Below the pieces are notes generated by a model, which saw only the letters and a list, made by a program, of their open reading frames with translations, ran no database searches and was not told where the DNA came from. This document shows, one piece after another, positions 1-10,133 of a stretch of DNA of 20,714 bases. Location of the stretch: positions 1-20,714 of the forward strand of contig LSSK01001379.1 in the NCBI GenBank assembly GCA_001969505.1. Reading direction: 5' to 3'. How positions within the stretch are numbered: position 1 is the first letter of the stretch; every line of letters starts with the position of its first letter. This stretch comes from Zancudomyces culisetae (Eukaryota; Kickxellomycota; Harpellomycetes; Harpellales; Legeriomycetaceae). Both the position numbers and the translations under genes were made by a program.

Positions 1-31
1 GTCTCCCAACATTTGCATTTATTAAACTTAG

Positions 32-3000
32 TTGCGGTTTGTTCATGGAACTCCAGTCAATGATGATCCGATATCGCTAGAATACCAATACTCGGATTAC
101 TCTAGTTTTTTTATATCGTGGATAATGGTTTTTCAATTGATTTCGGGATGTGATCTTTCTGTTGTCGTTGCTGAAAGCGGCGCTGGTATCAGTGAATTGG
201 GGGTTATGGTGGTTACTTCTATCAAACTATTTCTGTATTTTATCACAAACTTTGTCCTACTAAACATGATTATAGCTTTGTTTATGAGCAGCTTCGAAAC
301 ACCAGAAAAGTACAAAAAATATCTGCAGCTAGAAACGTATTATTCGAGTTTTGTACGCAAGATAAAGGAATACGAAAAATCGTCCTTCAAAAGGTAATAT
401 CTTTAACATCTCGACCTTGAACTTTTGTGACGCTTAAGCTTAGAGATATGGTTATATACTAGTTGGTATTTACCAATCGTATACATTTTCAATGCTAACT
501 TTTCCTATCGTACCAGATATAATCAGTATTAATGTGAACAATAATGCAATATAGCAAATGGAATATTTACAATTACACCAAGAAAGGCCCAGTTCTAGTT
601 ACGAGCTCATACCTACCACTCAAATATTTATACCCAATCCCTGTGCAGCTTTTTGAAAGATATTTTTCGAAAAGTACCCTTGAAGCAAAGGAAAGCTTAA
701 GGATAAAGACGCTTAAAGCTAAAAAAAGCGAAGAAGGGATATTACTTTGGCAGAGATTCAAAAACTTACCAGGAGTTAGAAAGTTTTTTGAATGGGAGAT
801 GGATTTTTTCAGCGAAAGCCTTAACGGTCAAACACAATCAAAAACCTTCAAGTGAGCCTATTTGATTAAATACTTATTCCTAACTATTTCAGTTTATTTT
901 TTGAGTGAATGTTAATGTTAAAAAATTACTCGATACATGTAATTAGAATCGCCGAGGATAATATTCAAAGATCTGCAAAAATTATGGGATCGATTATAAA
1001 CTACCAGGATGTATCTTTGATCGACTTTATGAAATGGAAATTCAATATCGAACACCCAAGCTACGAATATTCATTGTACATGTTTTCACCAAACAGTTAT
1101 ATCAGGAGAATCTGTATAGTTTTAGACATAGGTCCTGCCTATTTTCGAAAAAACAAGCTTCAAGAGCTAATACGAAGCGTCAAAAACGATGGTGATACTT
1201 GTTCGATATCTGGATATAGCGAAGAGGAGCATAATCTTAACGAATCGGTTATGAGCTTGATCAAATACCATTATCTCTGGAAAGCCATTAAAATTGCTGT
1301 TTTAGTCTACACAACCTATGTCCTAATCAAGGATATGCCTTTAAACCAGATAAAGAGACTAATAGTTGGTTCCAACCTATTGAGCCCAGAGCATAGAATT
1401 AGCAACTATGTATGCTACTTTGTTTTTGCAACCGAAATGTTAATCCGGGCTGTCGCATATGGAGTTGTTTTTACTCCCGAACCTATGCTAAAAAAGCCAG
1501 TAGTGCTATTTGAGTTGATTCTATTAGCAATGCATGCCTTTTATATCAGAAAAATGATAGGCGATGCCAGCATTACCAACTACACATATGTAACGACAAT
1601 TATGCTTCTAAGACTGGTCGATCAGGTTGAATTTATTCAAGACACGCTATATGCCATGTTTTTCTCAAATTTTATCGTTATAATGATGGCATTGCTGTCT
1701 TATTTAATTCTGATTCTACCACATGCTCTGGCAGCACAAGCTTTTTGGTCAGAGATGATTGAAAGCTGTAACGACACCAATTCTTCAAACATGCTTAGTT
1801 GTATATCTGTATATGAAGAGCCCAACTATGGTCTACTAGCTCCAAAAGTCTGGGAACCTCCTATGTACTTCAACTTTGATTCGCTAGCATCATCACTTTT
1901 TGCAATGTTAGGGGCGCTCTCAAATGAAGGATGGTCTGATATGATGCGATCAACTATGGGTATACAGTCGAGATTCGAAACGTTTAAACCATATGCATCA
2001 TGGTTTTATTTGGTATGGTGGGTCGTTCTTGTGTTTTTTATGCTGTGTTATCTAATAACGCTGTTTTTGGGTATAGTTATTTCTGGGTACAACAGATTAA
2101 ATGAAACAGAATATTTAACTGCCGAACAGAAAAGATGGAAAGAACTGGAAAAACAGATAAGAGCGATTAAACCAAAAGGACTTCCAAAACACTTTAACAC
2201 GAAAGGGTTTAGAAAAACGTGTTATGAATTAGCTACAGAAAAAAACACGCTGTATACAAAGTTTATTAACGGTGTGATTATTGCAAACGCTGTGTACTTT
2301 GCGTTTGCAAACTATAAAAAACAAAGAACAAATACGCTTGAATCAATTATACACAAGAGTTTAATGTTTTCAATACTTTGGGCAGACATGTTTATAAAAA
2401 TGGTTGGACTAGGTGTAATCCAGGCGCTATCATACACAGACAATCAAATCACACTATTTTTGACAGCTTCTGAAATTATATTTTCCTTTGTTGTGCCAAG
2501 TATAGGCTTCTCTGAGACCTCTTCTATCCTTTTTGTCTATAAGGTGCTTTTGATTTCAGATTCGCTGAATCAACTTGTTTTGACATTTAAACGGTCATTA
2601 CGAGAAATTTCCAAATATGTGCTGAGCTGGCTGTTCTTTACGTTGTTGTATGCAGTGTTGTGTATGTCTATGTTCAGTTTAACTCGATTGGGAGCTCAGT
2701 TCAACAACCACAGACATTTCAGGGACATACAAACCTCGTTTTCCACTTTGATCACATTTAGTTTTGGCGAAAACTGGAACTATAATCTTATCGAACTAAC
2801 TGTAAAACCCCCTTACTGTGTTGATTTTAGACCATACTTGGATTTAAAGGACTGCGGCTCACCAGTTGCTGCGTACTTGATTCTTTGCTCATATAATCTG
2901 CTATCGATGCACATTTTTTCAAGTTTGTGTGCTTGTGTAATTATCGAAAACTTTAGTCATCTGTACGTCTCCGAAACAAGAATTGATTTACTAACCAGAT

Positions 3001-4069
3001 CGCAAATAAGGCAGCTAAGAATGGCATGGGCAATTTACGATCAAAAAGGCACTGGGTATATAAAAAAAGTTAACTTGATAAAGTTGATGAACGACCTCAG
3101 AGATATTTTTGATTCAAAACCATACTCAAAGGAGTATCACGTAAAAAATCTTGTAAAATATACATTGGCGCCTAGAAAAAACGATAGCGACGATATTGTG
3201 AAAGTAAAAGTCGAGTGCAAGCCCCCAGCTTCTAAAGAAGATGCCACATCCGATACCCGGAACCATGAAAAGCTATATAATATAAACCTTACACAACTGA
3301 ATGCAGCAGTAAGCGGGTTGAACTCGCCCGAGGCAAAAGCACAAAGGGAGAGGTTCACAAAGATTATAAACATATTTAATACGCTCTACAAAAACAAAAC
3401 ACGAATCAAGCTAAGCGATTTCCTTCATATAGTAGCAAGGGAGTGTCTCACAAGACCAGAAAACACATTAGAGTAAGTTTTACAGTTGCTTCTATATCAT
3501 ATTTGAATGCTAGTATATTCCAATAGCGAGTTTTTTTTTAATGATTGAGGTATTGATGCTATGTTGAAACTTAGAATTGAACAGGCTACGGAATATTACG
3601 AACTTATGCAACATACAAAAGAAGAAATACGCAAGGAAAAACTAAACGCACTACTAAAGTGTGCGATCAATAGACATAGATTTCTTAAACATTTATCTTC
3701 CATGGGGGTGGAGCCAAAAATGATGAGACGTATGGGCCAGAATGGCGTGAAAACCGAGAAGCAGCTTGGAACAGAACCTTTGGCATCATTTGAGAAGCAA
3801 ATAGACGCCTTTGAAATCTATAACTATAGCTCAGGCTCCGAAGAGTTGGATAATGATGAAAGCTATCATACTGCCCGAGATCTAGCCGCCAGGAGGTAAG
3901 ACTTGTTATATTTCATATGCTAGCCATATTATTGATGATAATTCACTTTAATTTCTTTTTTTTAAAAAAACAAAAAACTAGGAGTACATATGACAGAGAA
4001 GCAGAGGATCGTGCATTTACTGAAATGGAAGAATTGGTCAAAAAAATGAAAAAACAAAACGGATCGTAG
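32..4069 (+). CDS. CCH1: Cch1-like voltage-gated calcium channel alpha subunit (5' partial)
   Basis: Inferred plasma-membrane Ca2+ entry channel of the fungal Cch1 family, which works with Mid1. Exons: 32-393, 555-851, 947-3472, 3575-3895, 3982-4069 (TAG). They sum to 1197 residues; the internal introns are phase 2 and join without stops. Position 32 follows a TTTATTAAACTTAG acceptor, so earlier exons (repeat I, most of repeat II) lie outside the window. Seen in order: end of repeat II with pore loop and S6 (LLNMIIALFMSSFE); a linker; the fungal repeat III lead-in SLYMFSPNSYIRRIC; repeat III with pore motif SNEGWSD (about 1920); repeat IV with pore motif FGENWN (about 2766); a degenerate EF-hand AWAIYDQKGTGYI (about 3023); and a charged tail. 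Odd: the repeat II filter reads SGCDLS, without the acidic-W pattern of repeats III and IV, and the S4 segments carry few basic residues. Family assignment is firm; ion selectivity is inferred. Confidence 0.9.
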
Positions 4070-4185
4070 TCTTTAACCGGCAGAGGTGGTTTATGCTTTG
4101 TTTGCGCCTTTTACTTTGGCTTGTATATAGATTTTGTTATAAACTTTATCACCAAGCTTATATGTGTTATAATTTAATGTAATCA

Positions 4186-4191
4186 AATAAA
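4186..4191 (+). promoter_or_regulatory. Probable poly(A) signal of the calcium channel gene
   Basis: AATAAA lies about 117 nt after the channel stop codon, in a T/A-rich stretch. This is a usual place for a fungal cleavage signal. Cleavage site not determinable from sequence alone. Confidence 0.45.
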
Positions 4192-4818
4192 AATTCAGAT
4201 TATTTTATTAGCTCGATATTTGAAGTTTGAAACCTTATCAACATGTTTCTGCAATAAGAGGCGAGTATCAATCAACCAATATGTATATATATGATGTTTG
4301 TATATTAGTCTAGCATTTGCTGCTGGTGCCAACTGTTTGTTACTACAAAAAAAAATAGCAAAGTTCAAATAAGATGAATCAGTTGTCCTGAATCGGAAAA
4401 CACATGTCAGAAACAGGCAGATCCAATATGAAACACCATTTTGAGGTTATTTTTGAAAAGCTGTAAAACTACTTGTTTGGAGCTTTTCAAAAGCATAAAT
4501 CTGTTTTTTTTTCGCCCTTTCACCTTATTGCTTTTGATAAGGGCGAATTAAATGAGAAAAAGGTGTGTGAGGTTTGGGTGAACATGAAAAAATAACAATA
4601 GCAATTGGAAGAAATTACAAGCCTACAAACTGGTTTTAAACGAGCAACTGACATATAAAACAGAATTGATTTTACTCCTACATCTTGTATTTGCAACATT
4701 AAAAACTGCGAAACAACAGATACAGCTGGCACTCTAAGCGTAGTACTTAACATTCCAGACCAAGGTAAGTTGCTTAAATGCACCCACAACACTATTGTTC
4801 AAGAGCTTTAAGGCACAC

Positions 4819-4834
4819 ACACATATATATGTGT
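4819..4834. repeat. 16-bp perfect palindrome in a CA/TA repeat
   Basis: ACACATATATATGTGT reads identically on both strands and lies about 130 bp upstream of the hydratase start codon. It could be a TATA-like promoter element, a cruciform-prone site, or simply a CA/TA microsatellite. Function not shown. Confidence 0.55.
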
Positions 4835-4965
4835 ATATGCTGAAGACGCTTCACTATGCAAATTATGGAGTTTCAAGTATTAATTATTGGTACTTTGTAA
4901 ATAAAACAAACCAAAGAACATTAATAGGTATTTAAATAAGAAAACAGAACAACAAAAAACTAATC

Positions 4966-6265
4966 ATGGCACCAGTCAGTGGTAAGAAGCCTTTTTTTTT
5001 CGTATTTACTTGGGACCTAGTCCCTAGAGAAAAACCTTCGGGTACGATACTTAGTTTCGAAAACCGATAGAAAACTCGGTAGCCCTCACAAAGTTAGTAT
5101 TCTAAACACATTTATTAACTATATTTAGAACATCAATATAATACAATTTTGGTTGAACGAGTGGGAAGAGTAGGTATTATAACTCTAAACAGACCAAAAG
5201 CGCTAAATGCGTTATGTGGCGAACTGACGACGGAAATGCTCGACCAACTAGTGAAGTTCGATGCGGACATCAATATCGGGGCAGTGATCATTACTGGTGG
5301 AAGTAAAGTCTTTGCAGGTAATTAACCTTTAAAATAACTAGTCATATATATGTACAGATCTTATATCAGAGCCTTTGTAAATATAAAGTGAGAAAATATA
5401 CAAGGAAGTATGATGGGCACGTGACGCTTTTTGTTAAAAGAAAACCCAACCTCTTTTTTTTTTAATGAAAAACTAAACAATTCTTCCAGCTCGCTCTTCC
5501 CCCTCCCCTCCTCTTCCTCCTAATATATATATTTTTTAATTTAATAACTAATGAATGTATTATTTCTACGCTAATAGCTGGAGCTGACATCAAGGAATTT
5601 GAGGGAAAGGGAATGGTGGATTTGATGAACAAGGACTCACTCAACTGGACTCTTGGGTTTAAGAATATCAGAAAGCCAATAATTGCAGTTGTTAACGGCT
5701 ATGCCGTAAGTATTCGCCGTTTAATAAACAATTTTATCAATATGTAGATGAGTTTTGGGTAAATTGATTGCAAATACAAACACAATGTTGAAAATGAAAA
5801 TAGCTTGGAGGAGGTTGTGAATTGGCAATGATGTGTGACATGATATATGCTGGCGAATCAGCAGTGTTTGGACAGCCAGAGATCAAATTGGGAATAATTC
5901 CAGGAGCGGGAGGAACACAGAGATTGGTAAAAGCGGTAGGGAAGTCGAAGGCAATGGAAATATGCTTAACAGGAACAGTAAATATGAAGGCACAAGAAGC
6001 GTTGCAATTCGGACTTGTTAGTTCGGTTCATCCAGTTGAAAAAGTCATGCAAGCTGCATTGAAGACAGCAACTATAATCGCATCTCAGAGCCAGCCGGTA
6101 ATTTCATTGATAAAGGCATCGATTAACAACAGCTTTGAAGTGCCACTTCAAGCAGGGCTTGATTACGAAAGGAAGGCTATACAGATGGCATTTGGAACCA
6201 AGGATAAGATCGAAGGTGTTAAAGCTTTTATTGAAAAGCGAAAGCCACTTTTCAGCCATTTGTAG
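4966..6265 (+). CDS. Short-chain enoyl-CoA hydratase (crotonase, ECHS1-like)
   Basis: Hydrates trans-2-enoyl-CoA to 3-hydroxyacyl-CoA in beta-oxidation or branched amino-acid breakdown. Exons: 4966-4981, 5129-5317, 5578-5705, 5804-6265; 264 residues. The first exon holds only 16 coding bases (MAPVS plus one base). Motifs: ITLNRPKALNAL near the N-terminus, oxyanion-hole FAAGADIKEF, second oxyanion loop plus first catalytic Glu in NGYALGGGCELAMMCD, second catalytic Glu in FGQPEIKLGIIPGAGGTQRL. Both catalytic Glu are present, so the enzyme should be active. Closest in motif spelling to mitochondrial ECHS1, but there is no mitochondrial presequence (in-frame TAA at 4933-4935, no upstream in-frame ATG between). 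The C-terminus is SHL, which fits the peroxisomal PTS1 consensus. Location is therefore uncertain; catalytic family is near certain. Confidence 0.95.
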
Positions 6266-6676
6266 CTGCGTATATTTACAAAAATAGCATTTCTCTGTTT
6301 TTCTTTCCGCCAAAAGTAAAAATAAAGTTATGTTTGTGAGATTATGAAACATGGTAATGGAGCAAGAAGAGATAATAGGAGGAAGGAATAGAAGAGAAGG
6401 AAAATCTGGACACTTGTTTGTCAGAGTCGAGTTCCAGGTCTATGGTTCGCAACCGATAAAATCGACTCCATTTATCCTTCAAGCTTATAATTGAGCAACC
6501 TCCGGTGTATAGAGAAAAAGTGTGTAACTATAAAAAGGTATGTATAAAGGGTTTAAATCGCAGTACTGTAACGATAAAATGCTTCGTAAGCGGAAAAAAA
6601 AAATAAAGAGCAAACGTTTTTGATCAAAGCTTAACAAGTAGATATAAATAAAGGGATTGATTGTTGAAGGATAAAC
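6266..6676. other. Convergent spacer (hydratase 3' end / INTS6-like 3' end)
   Basis: About 410 bases between two convergent genes. It holds the hydratase poly(A) signal. I see no gene, RNA or repeat in the rest. Confidence 0.6.
6321..6326 (+). promoter_or_regulatory. Probable poly(A) signal of the hydratase gene
   Basis: AATAAA lies 56 nt after the TAG stop of the hydratase, in the convergent spacer shared with the INTS6-like gene. Confidence 0.5.
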
Positions 6677-9670
6677 TCAAAAGAGCGGGCTCAAACTTTC
6701 TAGAAAAGAAACCAGGTTATGCTTTCTTAACTGCTTAGCAGTATTGAGGCACGCGTTTACAATTGATTTTTTTTGGTCGTTGGTATAGTTTGTGGATTTT
6801 GAATCGGGTTTAAGTTGTTCGAGGGTTTCCAGAATGAGCTTTTCGTTGTATGACTTGGCCTCCATTTTGATTTCTTTGATTAAAAAGGCCTTCATTGCAG
6901 TTGGTGTCTTTTGCCGAGACTTCGCAGTGGCTTGTTTTAGGATATCTAGAGCAAAAGTGCCAAGGTTGTCAGAGCCTAGCAAAGAATCGGTAGTAGGGGA
7001 GTGTTTGAGTGACGATGGTATACCCGTAGTACCAGTTTCTGCTGGTTTTGAAGGAAATGGGACGGCAGGGGATGAGGAGTAATTACTAGAGTCTGGTTTC
7101 TGAGTTGATGAGTCGGGAATGACAGAAGATAGGTTATTTGCAGCAGCGGAGCCTTTAAACGCAGGCAGAGCCATCTCTACAGACTCAAGGTCTTTGGTAG
7201 AGGAGCTGCGCTTAAAACTCCAGGGATTGACATTCCAGGACATGTCACCAGGCTCCCAACTGCCGACTAGAGTACGATACCGTGGCACTCTCTTGTGTTG
7301 CTGAGCCCAGTTGAGCCGAGGATTGGTTATTTCAGGGGTGTCAATAGTATCAATGTTTTCGTTCAGACTCAGTTCGATAGCCATATCCTCCACCTCCTCC
7401 AAGACAGACTGAGCGAGAGCAGCTTCAGCATCAGTCTCGCCAGTACTGTCCACTCCCTGTGTATTTTTCTGCTCAGATGTGTTGGGTTTTCTAGAAATGT
7501 TGGTTTTATTTTTGGAAGTCACAGCCGCGTTCGGCGGAGGTAATCGTCTATTTTTGGCCATTCTGCTGTAGGGATTTCCAAACATGTTTTTACGCAAAAA
7601 CCTCAGTGTCTCTTCATCCACAAGGGGATCTCTAAATTCTTGTGCTTGTTGTTTAGCCATAGCACCCTGATATTGACCCATCAGCGAAATGGGAACGCTA
7701 TGGGCAGAGTCGAGTACTTTGGGTTTCTCAAGGCTGTCATTGCGCATAAGCGCAGAATTTACTTCGTCAAATGCACCCGAAGGCAAAAACGGACTTAATG
7801 GTTTCGGAAATTCGCCTTCTGCCAAGAGTTGCGGTGATTGTTGTTTTTGGTAGTCGAGACAAACTTGAAATATCTGCTTCCGCATCGCTGCCAGCGAGTC
7901 AAGGAGTTTCGAACGAGGTACATCAAAGGCATTTGTTATAGGCATTTTAACCTCGCTAAGGGTGTTTGCTTTTGCAAAAGTGCCACCTTCTGGTTTGGTG
8001 CTTGGCAGCAGTAGATCCCAGTTCTTGCGAGCCAACATTCTGCGCTCGCTCACTTGCTTATATAATACATTCATGGCAGCTGAATTTCCATAGTTTTCGC
8101 TCATCAAATTTCTCTGCATCCCATAAAGAGCCAGTGCACGCCTCAGGGGGTTCGCGTAATACCCAGGTGTGTGCGACAGATACTGCTCAAAGTCAGCCTT
8201 CCATTGCTTAAACGATCCTGCTTTGGGTGCATTCTCGTAATTTTTTAGTAGCAAAAACAGCGCAGGAAAATTATATGGTAACACAAACAAATTCACTGCT
8301 GTTCTCGCCGAATTGGCCCGCAAAAGCCCAAATGGAAATCCAGCATTGTTTGATCGGTACGAATTCAGCACAAAGACAGGCCAGCACAACGGCGGTGACT
8401 CTGGATTTCCTTTTAGCATATTGTTGGTCGCTATGATCAGATTTTGGCTCACTTTGGAAGATGGATCTATTTGGAACTTGTCGAATGGAAACTTCGGGGG
8501 TACAGTCCACGGGACGGCGTTTTGGCTATAAAAGAGTGTTGGATGTGCTGGTCTACATCCCATAGTCGGTTGTGTCTTTCCTGGTTCACCCAACACGGAG
8601 TCTGGCCAGAAAGATTCAGGAATAGGAAAATATCCCACAGTTCCGCTTAATACTAATGCAGTGCCTGCCCCAACTCCTATATTTTGGTTTTGAGCTTTGT
8701 TCGTTGCTATCGAGCTATTAATTATGTTGCTTTCGTGTATCATCAACAGGACTGGAGCACTGGCTTTTGGCACTGGCGCTGAGTCAGTAGGTAGCTTCTC
8801 AAAATTAACCACGACTCCTGCAGTTGATAGCAACCCCATCCCAGTCAGTGGCTTCGCGCCTATTATTTTTCTCGGAGGGCAGAGTTGTTCAATCACTTTG
8901 TGTGCCTGTTTTGCTGAGCCTATGTGGAATATTCCGCCACTACCTCCCATCACCACGCTCATGGGGGAGAGCAAGTGCTCACTGCTATTAAAACCCTTAT
9001 AACAAAGCTCTCGATCGTCCTGTTCGTGAAGAAATAAGATAAACATTCGCTGATCCCACCTGAACGGCTCCTGGTACATTTCTGTCCAGTACGTGTGGGT
9101 TGCTGGAATATTCAGCTTCTCCAGTCCACCATTACTGTTTATTATACTTGTACCATCTGTAAGCCATATAATATTTGTCAATTCGTGTAGCATGGGGTAT
9201 CGTCCTTGTCCATATGTATCAATATCATATGCTAATCGAACCATTCTCAGCTGCTCAAATATGGTTGACAGGGCATTTCCAGCATTTACTTTATCTACTG
9301 CCCTGAGTTCGCTAATTTTTGCTAACAAAACCTCCTGTGAGTCCTTGAAATTGCTTTTTATACAACTTTCACCGCTTTCATCATACGTAATCAACATGTA
9401 TCTGTCGTTGGGCTGATTTCCCAATTTCTGTAGAATCTGTTCCGCTATACTCTTCGCACAATCAAGTCTAGAAGGTCCATCAGACCTGAATTTTCTCTTA
9501 ATCTGTTGATGGCCATTCGTACCTAAACATGAATCTGAATTCGCATCTATTATCCTTCCTTTTCTTCGCCTGATCCGGACTTCCTCATAACTAGCCTCTT
9601 CTTGATTATTCGTGCTTTCCAAGGGACGGCCCATAGACCAGCTTGTGTCGATTAAGAAAATTATAATCAT
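6677..9670 (-). CDS. INTS6: Integrator complex subunit 6-like protein (VWA domain)
   Basis: Inferred subunit of Integrator, the nuclear RNA polymerase II-associated complex that cleaves nascent snRNA and other transcripts and carries PP2A. One uninterrupted frame of 997 residues. The ATG at 9670 gives MIIIFLIDTSWSMG, the expected start of the family, with an intact MIDAS metal site (D8-T-S10-W-S12) and a later TDGTS. Family landmarks in order: DTYGQGRYP, EPFRWDQRMF, VVNFEKL, YFPIPESFWPD, FPFDKFQIDPS, FPFGLLRANSARTAVNLFVL, SVPISLMGQYQ, FGNPYS, a Ser/Thr/Pro-rich linker, and the helical C-terminal INTS6/SAGE1/DDX26B domain (about 910-990). Odd: an insertion of about 45 residues directly after the MIDAS loop (about 15-60), including RIRRRKGR, and no introns although most neighbours are split. 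Homology is strong; membership of a working Integrator is inferred. Confidence 0.92.
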   Translation of the reverse strand: MIIIFLIDTSWSMGRPLESTNNQEEASYEEVRIRRRKGRIIDANSDSCLGTNGHQQIKRKFRSDGPSRLDCAKSIAEQILQKLGNQPNDRYMLITYDESGESCIKSNFKDSQEVLLAKISELRAVDKVNAGNALSTIFEQLRMVRLAYDIDTYGQGRYPMLHELTNIIWLTDGTSIINSNGGLEKLNIPATHTYWTEMYQEPFRWDQRMFILFLHEQDDRELCYKGFNSSEHLLSPMSVVMGGSGGIFHIGSAKQAHKVIEQLCPPRKIIGAKPLTGMGLLSTAGVVVNFEKLPTDSAPVPKASAPVLLMIHESNIINSSIATNKAQNQNIGVGAGTALVLSGTVGYFPIPESFWPDSVLGEPGKTQPTMGCRPAHPTLFYSQNAVPWTVPPKFPFDKFQIDPSSKVSQNLIIATNNMLKGNPESPPLCWPVFVLNSYRSNNAGFPFGLLRANSARTAVNLFVLPYNFPALFLLLKNYENAPKAGSFKQWKADFEQYLSHTPGYYANPLRRALALYGMQRNLMSENYGNSAAMNVLYKQVSERRMLARKNWDLLLPSTKPEGGTFAKANTLSEVKMPITNAFDVPRSKLLDSLAAMRKQIFQVCLDYQKQQSPQLLAEGEFPKPLSPFLPSGAFDEVNSALMRNDSLEKPKVLDSAHSVPISLMGQYQGAMAKQQAQEFRDPLVDEETLRFLRKNMFGNPYSRMAKNRRLPPPNAAVTSKNKTNISRKPNTSEQKNTQGVDSTGETDAEAALAQSVLEEVEDMAIELSLNENIDTIDTPEITNPRLNWAQQHKRVPRYRTLVGSWEPGDMSWNVNPWSFKRSSSTKDLESVEMALPAFKGSAAANNLSSVIPDSSTQKPDSSNYSSSPAVPFPSKPAETGTTGIPSSLKHSPTTDSLLGSDNLGTFALDILKQATAKSRQKTPTAMKAFLIKEIKMEAKSYNEKLILETLEQLKPDSKSTNYTNDQKKSIVNACLNTAKQLRKHNLVSFLESLSPLF

Positions 9671-10133
9671 TCCACTCTTTTGTTTCCTTTGTTTATACCC
9701 TATCTATTTTATGACTCGATCTCCTTTTCAAAGAGATTCAAGATTTATTTCCAAAACATTAAACTCTGATGTGGAAATTAAAAGGGGACGATGCAAAAGT
9801 TTCCCTCGCTACTGTTTCAGCATGTAAACGAGCTGTGAAATTGGCAGTTGTCTGCTTTTAAACTTGAATATTGAATGTTTGTACAGAAAAATATTCTTTT
9901 ACCATACAAATTGACATTGTTTTTAGTTTGGTTCAAATAAAATTAAAGCTGTAGAAAAAAAAAACAACGCAAACGCAAACACAGACACAAAGAAAAGAGG
10001 TCATCAACAAAACCCAAAAATCCATTTTCTAACAGTTTCACCAACTCAGTCCCACATTTCACACTTTTTCATACACATGTTTACCCTCTTCCCTGTTTTC
10101 TCCTGCGCAGAGTAACTCCAAAAAATAAAAAAA
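9671..10133. other. Divergent promoter region of the INTS6-like gene and a small ORF
   Basis: About 460 bases, strongly A/T biased with an A- and C-rich plus strand from about 9950 (for example CGCAAACGCAAACACAGACA). It probably carries the INTS6 promoter on the minus strand and the leader of the following ORF. No RNA gene or repeat recognised. Confidence 0.5.

Larger units (their letters stand above)
4070..4965. other. Intergenic region between CCH1-like and hydratase genes
   Basis: This stretch of about 900 bases holds the channel 3' UTR and the hydratase promoter and 5' UTR. I see no convincing gene. A 90-codon open frame on the minus strand (4520-4792) has no recognisable motif. A short plus-strand open stretch ending at a perfect CAAG|GTAAGT donor (4659-4764) lacks an ATG and a clear partner exon. 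A 16-bp perfect palindrome sits at 4819-4834. Confidence 0.6.

Noticed and set aside
3896-3981. TGATGA box in the last channel intron as a possible C/D snoRNA
   Set aside because: No matching D box (CTGA) or terminal stem at a suitable distance.
4659-4764. Short plus-strand open stretch ending at a perfect GTAAGT donor
   Set aside because: It has no ATG and I could not join it in frame to any neighbouring exon; it does not supply a mitochondrial leader to the hydratase.
4520-4792. 90-codon minus-strand open frame between the channel and hydratase genes
   Set aside because: No motif, Cys/Ser/Phe-rich composition as expected of a chance frame, no sensible start context.
6792-9416. Many plus-strand open frames opposite the INTS6-like gene
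   Set aside because: All lie antisense to a strongly conserved coding frame and show no family features.
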